Of a DNA stretch of 64,000 nt, positions 58,641 through 64,000 are shown one piece after another. The stretch is from the NCBI GenBank assembly GCA_046533095.1, contig JAJQRA010000018.1, positions 1-64,000 of the forward strand, read 5' to 3'. The position numbers were made by a program, and so were the translations under genes. Within the stretch, counting starts at the first letter, position 1, and every line of letters begins with the position of its first letter. The notes under the pieces are model-generated. The model was given only the letters and a program-made list of their open reading frames with translations. It ran no database searches and had not been told where the DNA came from. The DNA comes from ZAX-1 sp046533095. GTDB lineage: Bacteria; Bacillota; Clostridia; Lachnospirales; Lachnospiraceae.

Positions 58641-58931
58641 TAGGTGTCATATGTGTAAATAATAATTCGGGATTGTTGCATTTTATCCCCATTGCTCTAT
58701 ACTAGCTATGAGAAGCGCAGGAATAGCATTCTTATAGCTAGTATATTGATAACGATTAGCAGTACCTCCTTTGCAGCTGCAATTTATGCACGCAAGCTGT
58801 AAAAAACACCTTGTGTTGCGGAGGTACAAAATCGTTACGTGTATTGTATCATGGATACAGTACACCAGTATGGTGAAAAAGTGTATGGTACTTTGCAACG
58901 ATCCCTCCTTAGGAGAGGTGCGTGTAATGTC

Positions 58932-59822
58932 ATGGGTTCACAAAAAAAGGCGGGTATTGGGATACTTGCAATTTTTATTATTCCAGGGATAGCATTATTC
59001 CTGTTTGCCATCGTGGTTCCGGCTATTTTAGCAATTGGATACAGTTTGTTTGATTGGAGCAACCTTACAAATCCAAAGTGGCTGGGGGTGCAAAATTTTG
59101 TTAAACTCGCAAAAGATGCGTTGTTTTGGCAGGCACTTGGAAATAACCTAAAGTTGGCACTGTATACATTGGTGGGGCAGCTAGGGATCGGCTACGTGTT
59201 GGCGTTTGTCCTTTCGTCTAAGCTGATCAAATGGTCCAATTTCCATCGTACGGTTATGTTTTTTCCGGCAATGATTTCCACGGTTGTGCTAGGATTTTTA
59301 TGGATGTTGATATATAATAATAATTATGGCATTTTAAATTCGCTGCTTAAAGCTGTGGGCCTTGGCAATCTGGCCACCGCATGGCTTTCAAATCCGCATG
59401 GTATTATCGAGGTGTTGGCGGTTCCCCTTATTTGGCAGTGGTTTGGCTTTTATATGGTTATTTTTATGGGGGCTATTGCAACGATACCTGCAGAAATAAT
59501 GGAAAGCGCTGAAATAGACGGCTGCTCTAGCTGGCAGCGGATGGTGCATATATCAGTACCGATGACCTATGATACAATTGTAGTGTGCATTTTGCTGTGC
59601 CTTGCCGGAATCATGAAAACCTTTGACCATGTATTGGTTATGACGGCGGGTGGACCCGGTACAAGCAGTATGGTACTTGCACTCTATGCGTACAAAACAA
59701 CGTTTTCCGGTATGAAGGTAGGCTATGGGAATGCTATTTCTGTAGGAATTACGTTTTTTAGCCTTCTAATCTCTTTTACAGCGCGAGGTCTACTAAATAG
59801 AGGAGGAAAGCAATATGACTAA
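58932..59822 (+). CDS. sugar ABC transporter permease (MalF/UgpA-like)
   Basis: The 296 residues have six membrane segments, an N-terminal SLFDWSNLTNPKWLGVQNF and the coupling loop MESAEIDGCSSWQRMVHISV. The start at 58932 (MGSQKKAG) is chosen because it directly precedes the first hydrophobic segment and TTAGGAGAGG lies upstream; the site is a little distant, so a different start cannot be excluded. It overlaps the next gene by 8 bp. Confidence 0.9.
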   Translation: MGSQKKAGIGILAIFIIPGIALFLFAIVVPAILAIGYSLFDWSNLTNPKWLGVQNFVKLAKDALFWQALGNNLKLALYTLVGQLGIGYVLAFVLSSKLIKWSNFHRTVMFFPAMISTVVLGFLWMLIYNNNYGILNSLLKAVGLGNLATAWLSNPHGIIEVLAVPLIWQWFGFYMVIFMGAIATIPAEIMESAEIDGCSSWQRMVHISVPMTYDTIVVCILLCLAGIMKTFDHVLVMTAGGPGTSSMVLALYAYKTTFSGMKVGYGNAISVGITFFSLLISFTARGLLNRGGKQYD

Positions 59823-60648
59823 AAAAATAAAGCCGAGTAGCGTAATCTTAAATGTCGTTGTTGTATGTATCGCGTTTACGTGTGTTTTCCCTCTGGTATG
59901 GCTGCTGTACTCCTCCCTTAAAACCGAAGATGCGTTTTTAGGGCGTCCATTTGATTTGCCCACGATTCCATTGCAATGGGAAAATTTTTACCATGCTTTG
60001 GTACGTAGCAAAATTGCAAATTATTTTTTTAATACATTGATTTACGCTGTGGGCGCGGTGCTGTTGGTTTTATTCTTTGCCTTTTGCATCGGGTACTGCA
60101 TGTCGCGCTATCGATTCCGCGGCAAAGCTTTGGTTACAGGACTGCTTACACTTGGCATGGTAGTACCTGCATATGCCTTGCTTGTTCCAATGTATATGCA
60201 GTATAATATCCTTGGGATTGTAAATACGCGTGGTGTTTTGATGTTTCCCTATTTGGCGGTAAATTTGCCATTGGGCGTTTTCTTGATCGAGGCATATATA
60301 AAAAATATCCCCTATGAAATGGAACAGGCGGCACAGCTAGAGGGGGCGAACCTGTTTCAAACGATTACGCAAGTAATCATTCCAATGTCAAAGCCGATCC
60401 TGATTACGGTAGCGATCCTTACGTTTAACTTTGTGTGGAACGAAATGCCATTTGCCCTTGTGTTGACGCCGAATGAGAAAATCCGCAACATGGCAGTGGG
60501 CCTTATGAATTTTGCCAGTGGCTATGACGCGAATTTTACCTATCGGCTTGCCGCCTGTGTGGTGGGGCTTATACCAGTAACTTTGCTGTATATCATCTTT
60601 AACAGGCAGATCATAAAAGGCATGACGGAAGGTTCTGTGAAAGGATAG
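59815..60648 (+). CDS. sugar ABC transporter permease (MalG/UgpE-like)
   Basis: The 277 residues begin with a cytosolic stretch and a first membrane segment (VVVCIAFTCVFPLVWLLYSS), then SLKTEDAF. The coupling loop is MEQAAQLEGANLFQTITQVI, as in MalG-type permeases. It is translationally coupled to the preceding permease through the overlap; AGAGGAGG precedes the ATG. Confidence 0.93.
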   Translation: MTKKIKPSSVILNVVVVCIAFTCVFPLVWLLYSSLKTEDAFLGRPFDLPTIPLQWENFYHALVRSKIANYFFNTLIYAVGAVLLVLFFAFCIGYCMSRYRFRGKALVTGLLTLGMVVPAYALLVPMYMQYNILGIVNTRGVLMFPYLAVNLPLGVFLIEAYIKNIPYEMEQAAQLEGANLFQTITQVIIPMSKPILITVAILTFNFVWNEMPFALVLTPNEKIRNMAVGLMNFASGYDANFTYRLAACVVGLIPVTLLYIIFNRQIIKGMTEGSVKG

Positions 60649-60778
60649 ATAGCGAAGTGCGGGTCAAAAGGGCTCGTATTAAAACAGGGAAGATTTCATG
60701 CAGATAGATGAATGTGGGCAATGAGAATGCATCATGCAAGGGTTTTTTGGGAAGGATGAACCAAGGAGGTGATCCATT

Positions 60779-61870
60779 ATGCGAAACATACGCATTATGG
60801 TGGTGGACGATGAGCCCATTACGCGCGATGGTGTGGTGAACGGTATCGGTTGGGACTCCTACGGCATAGAGGTTGTGGGAAGTGCTGAAAACGGAATGGA
60901 AGCTCTGCTGATGGCACAGGAACAAAGCCCGGATCTGATTATAAGCGATGTTCGGATGCCTGTCATGGATGGGCTTGAAATGACAGAACGGCTACAGACG
61001 GAGATGCCTTCTATAAAAGTGATTATTATTAGTGGGTATCAGGAGTTTGAATATGCAAAAAGAGCGATGGCGTTTGGCGTACGGGATTATTTGGTGAAGC
61101 CGCTTGATGAAGCGGAATTGGTGCAGCGTATTTTGCAGGTAGGACAAGAGCTTGCCCTTGCCCATAAAAAAGAACTTGCTAAAAATTTGGATTATCTGCT
61201 TTTAAGCGGCAATGCGCAATTTGCCCGCGAATGCCAGAGGCTTGAAAAAGAATTGGTGGTTTTTTTTAAGCACATGCAGTCAAAAGAGGTTGCCAAACAG
61301 CTGTTGGCAATTTTCGATCTGTTTGCCAACAAAAAAGACTACAAGTATTATAAGGCTGTATGCATTCGCCAACTAGTTGCATTTCGGGATATTATGGAGG
61401 AATGGGGACTTGGCAAAGAATGTGCCAATATAGATGCCCTTGTGGAAAATGAATTAGATCGCTTTACGGATGGCAAGAGTATTTGTACATGGCAAACGAA
61501 AATGGCGCAGGAATTTATCAATATGGCGCGCATTGATTCCGGCAGCAAATATAAGATGCTTGTTCAAGAAGTGGAAGATTATGTAGCGGAGAATTATGCG
61601 CGTGATGTGAGCTTAAAAGATGTTTCCGCAAGGGTTTTTATTAGTCCCCAGTATCTTTGCCGTGTGTTTCATATGGAAAAAGGAGCGTCATTTGTAGAGT
61701 GGCTGAATGCGTATCGCATCGAAAAGGCAAAGGACATTTTATCCACGAAAGATGCACGTATTACAGACGTAGCAAGCCTTGTAGGCTACAACGACTACAA
61801 ATACTTTAGCAATGTGTTTAAAAAACACACAGGAGTTACGCCAAGGGACTACAAAAAAGGGCAAATATGA
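60779..61870 (+). CDS. YesN-type response regulator (receiver plus AraC HTH)
   Basis: The 363 residues have an N-terminal receiver (VVDDEP; phospho-aspartate in IISDVRMP; K in YLVKPLDE), a helical linker, and a C-terminal AraC helix-turn-helix pair (SLKDVSARVFISPQYLCRVF, then ITDVASLVGYNDYKYFSNVF). It is expected to activate the sugar transporter genes when phosphorylated by the next gene product. AAGGAGGTGAT, a near-perfect ribosome site, precedes the ATG. Confidence 0.95.
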   Translation: MRNIRIMVVDDEPITRDGVVNGIGWDSYGIEVVGSAENGMEALLMAQEQSPDLIISDVRMPVMDGLEMTERLQTEMPSIKVIIISGYQEFEYAKRAMAFGVRDYLVKPLDEAELVQRILQVGQELALAHKKELAKNLDYLLLSGNAQFARECQRLEKELVVFFKHMQSKEVAKQLLAIFDLFANKKDYKYYKAVCIRQLVAFRDIMEEWGLGKECANIDALVENELDRFTDGKSICTWQTKMAQEFINMARIDSGSKYKMLVQEVEDYVAENYARDVSLKDVSARVFISPQYLCRVFHMEKGASFVEWLNAYRIEKAKDILSTKDARITDVASLVGYNDYKYFSNVFKKHTGVTPRDYKKGQI

Positions 61871-63714
61871 AAGCAACATCGGCAACACGAAACTATTTGA
61901 GTGAAAAAAAGGAAATGCTATTTTCGAGTGTGCGCTATAAGTTGACAGTGCTGTTTTTTGGTTGCTTTTTAGTTCCACTTACCCTAATTACTGTGATTGC
62001 CTATGTCATCAACACCAATGCGACAAAGAACGATGCGATTGATGTGAATGCGAATATGCTTTCCCACATAAGCAGTAATGTAGACTATCTATTAGATGAT
62101 GTACATAGCATTACGATTGGAATGCTGACAAACCCGGATATACGAACGATTGCACAAAATAAAAGCGATGACGGCACTGACCGTGCCGCGGCTTTTGCGC
62201 GCGCAAAAGAAGGGCTGATCAACTTGGCTGCCCACGACAAGAATGTGGATGCGGTAGAGGTGATTACCCCGTTTGGCGAAATACTGACCGTAAGCAGCTA
62301 CTACGCAAACGAGAGTTTTCATGTTAATGTAGATCAGCCGAATATCCGTAATTTGCAAAATGAGGAAATCTGGATCAAAGATGGGCAGTTAGGCTATTAT
62401 GTAGGTGATAATGACCAAATAACCTTTGTGCGCAGTATGCGTGATATAAATAATTTTACGAGGGAGATTGGTGTAGCCGCAGTGCATATTAGGGCCTATA
62501 CAATCAGCCGCATTTATGAAGATCGCGTTTTCAGTGAAAATACACAGACTTATATTGTAGATGCCGGTGGAAATATCATTTCTTCCAATAACGCAGAGAG
62601 TATAGGAGATAGGTACAACGGGGCCACCATGGAGCGTATAGCAAAAAAAAACAATGGGAATTATTTTGCGCTACAGGCGGACAAACGCAGAAGCTATTTG
62701 TTTTACCAAAAACTTGACATGGCAAATTGGTATATCCTAAGCGAAGTGCCTGTGGCGGATTTGCAGGGCAACAATGGGCTTGGTGCGGTAATTCTCATCA
62801 ATACATTGCTATGTGCGGTGATTAGCCTGCTGATTGTTATGAAATATTTAAAACGTACCTTGGCGCCGCTTTCAGAAGTATCACGTCTTATGAAAGAAAT
62901 AGAAAAAGAAAACTATGCCATAAGAATAGGGCTTGAAACGAATGATGAGATTGGCATGTTGGCAAAAAGTTTCGATCATATGGCTCAGCGATTAGATGAG
63001 CTTGTAGCGCAGGTGTACAATTTTGAAATAAAACAGAGGGATGCACAGATTACCTTGTTGCGAAGCCAGATAAATCCTCATTTTTTATATAATGTAATGG
63101 ATATTATCTATTGGAAAAGCCGCTCTGAAAAAGCGATGGAGACGGCGGGTATCGTGCGTGATTTATCGTCATATTTGCGAAAAAGCATTACGGACATCAA
63201 TACGCTTCATAGTGTGCGTGCCGAACTTGAACACCTATATTACTATGTAAATATACAAAAATTAAGGTATGAGGGCCGCATCGAGTTTGGCTTTAAGATA
63301 GACGAGGCGCTTATGGATGCCCAAACAATCCACTTTGTGCTGCAGCCATTAGTGGAAAACGCTATTTACCATGGGATAGAGCAAAGCGGCGGGGTAGGGC
63401 AGATAGACATTGATATTCATCGCGAGGATTGTAGTTTGGTGATAGAAGTAAGCGATGATGGGCAAGGCCTTGATATTGAAGAAATGAAAAGGCTGATGCG
63501 TGAGCCGGAGCCAAAACAAGATAACCGAGGTTTGGCGATACGAAATATAAATGACAGGGTACAGTTGCTCTATGGCGCCGAATGCGGGCTTGCCTATTTG
63601 CGTACGAAAGATGATATCACAGTGGCACGGGTGGTACAGCAGCTAAGCATAGCAACAAAGGGCGGAACACAGAAAACGCTAATTAATGGCGAAGAATGTA
63701 ATAGCGGAAAATAG
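61867..63714 (+). CDS. YesM-type sensor histidine kinase
   Basis: The 615 residues start 4 bp before the end of the regulator gene (ATGA overlap). A first membrane segment lies near residues 25-48. An extracellular Cache-like sensor of about 250 residues follows, then a second membrane segment near 300-322, a HAMP domain (LMKEIEKENYAIRIG), the phosphorylated histidine in SQINPHFLYN, and the ATPase N box PLVENAIYHG with DDGQGLD. It senses an extracellular sugar or the loaded binding protein and acts with the adjacent regulator. Confidence 0.95.
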   Translation: MKATSATRNYLSEKKEMLFSSVRYKLTVLFFGCFLVPLTLITVIAYVINTNATKNDAIDVNANMLSHISSNVDYLLDDVHSITIGMLTNPDIRTIAQNKSDDGTDRAAAFARAKEGLINLAAHDKNVDAVEVITPFGEILTVSSYYANESFHVNVDQPNIRNLQNEEIWIKDGQLGYYVGDNDQITFVRSMRDINNFTREIGVAAVHIRAYTISRIYEDRVFSENTQTYIVDAGGNIISSNNAESIGDRYNGATMERIAKKNNGNYFALQADKRRSYLFYQKLDMANWYILSEVPVADLQGNNGLGAVILINTLLCAVISLLIVMKYLKRTLAPLSEVSRLMKEIEKENYAIRIGLETNDEIGMLAKSFDHMAQRLDELVAQVYNFEIKQRDAQITLLRSQINPHFLYNVMDIIYWKSRSEKAMETAGIVRDLSSYLRKSITDINTLHSVRAELEHLYYYVNIQKLRYEGRIEFGFKIDEALMDAQTIHFVLQPLVENAIYHGIEQSGGVGQIDIDIHREDCSLVIEVSDDGQGLDIEEMKRLMREPEPKQDNRGLAIRNINDRVQLLYGAECGLAYLRTKDDITVARVVQQLSIATKGGTQKTLINGEECNSGK

Positions 63715-63790
63715 AATCGAAGCGCAAAGAACGAGGTAGATAGCAGGAACAAAGGATAGAGTATGGTAATGGGAAATGTAATCGCAAAGA

Positions 63791-63910
63791 ACAATTATAG
63801 AGAATAAGTATAGAGGGTAATTATAGAGGATAATTGTAGAGGGTAATTATAGAGGATAATTGTAGAGGGTAATTATAGAGGATAATTCTAGAGAACAATT
63901 GTAGAGGGTA
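63791..63910 (+). repeat. 26-bp tandem repeat before the last gene
   Basis: TAGAGGGTAATTA and TAGAGGATAATTG alternate several times from about 63810, with degenerate units at both ends. The array reaches to within 5 bp of the ATG at 63915 and contains the GAGGG that would serve as ribosome site. Confidence 0.9.
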
Positions 63911-63914
63911 AAAA

Positions 63915-64000
63915 ATGAAGCAGGTTTATGAAGGAGATCTATTAAAGATATTCCGCTTTTCAGATCAAGTATATTTACGGCAAGGAGATTTGATGCAAAG
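63915..64000 (+). CDS. partial gene at the window edge, function not recognised
   Basis: The frame from ATG 63915 is open to the end of the window and begins MKQVYEGDLLKIFRF, about 28 residues in all. It follows the YesM gene in the same direction, behind a tandem repeat whose final GTAGAGGG gives a ribosome site. By position it may belong to the sugar-use cluster, for example a glycosidase or metabolic enzyme, but the fragment is too short to assign. Confidence 0.5.
   Translation, partial: MKQVYEGDLLKIFRFSDQVYLRQGDLMQ

Noticed and set aside
63791..63910. The 26-bp repeats as a CRISPR array
   Set aside because: Units abut without spacers and are simple AT-rich tandem repeats.

Overview
The window looks like chromosomal DNA of an anaerobic Bacillota, probably class Clostridia. 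The supports are AT-rich intergenic DNA, strong AGGAGG ribosome sites, TTGACA/TATAAT promoters, a glycyl radical enzyme, a coenzyme-B12 mutase with its reactivase, citrate lyase, an ATP-type PEP carboxykinase and a YesMN-type two-component system. This placement is inference from gene content; no rRNA or other taxonomic marker is present.

Layout. 1-2100: decayed genes (a frameshifted AAA-ATPase/PD-(D/E)XK gene and a DUF4143 ATPase fragment). 2105-19394: two consecutive transcription units that appear to form one catabolic system. Unit A encodes a DUF362 protein, an aminotransferase, two amino-acid ABC permeases, a glycyl radical enzyme, its activase and a D-2-hydroxyacid dehydrogenase. Unit B encodes the matching ABC ATPase and binding protein, an SDR dehydrogenase, a MutL-type reactivase, a fused MutE/MutS-like B12 mutase and a cytidylate-kinase-like protein; a FadR-type GntR regulator follows. 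The transporter is split between the units, which ties them together. Each unit has a good promoter followed by an intrinsic terminator before its first gene. The substrate is unknown; this is the best candidate for an undescribed pathway.

19495-25442: a YhfC-type membrane protease, an AP2/HNH-like protein beside five 91-bp repeats, threonine synthase, a CheY plus CheX-like pair whose second member carries four MshEN-like 29-residue repeats, and a small membrane protein. 25644-43052: central C4/C6 carbon and nitrogen metabolism: citrate synthase, malic enzyme, PEP carboxykinase, glutamate synthase (two subunits) and a citrate lyase cluster (citD, E, F, C and a citX-citG fusion). 43045-44160: a PIN-domain remnant and a nitroreductase. 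44330-52975: a HTH/pentapeptide-repeat protein, then a peptide-use cluster (C26 amidase, Dpp-type ABC transporter, C39-like protein). 53020-54612: single genes (GNAT, SMR transporter, flavodoxin-like reductase). 54727-64000: dihydroxyacetone-kinase-like DhaL/DhaK, a sugar ABC transporter, a YesN/YesM pair and the start of one more gene.

A recurrent structural theme is short direct duplication, 26-106 bp apart. Several copies duplicate the 3' end of a gene including its stop codon (the mutase, the YhfC protein, citrate synthase, the pentapeptide protein, citE); others lie in frame inside coding sequence (citG part, DppC-like permease). A structured dispersed repeat of about 120 bp and several MITE-like inverted repeats are also present.
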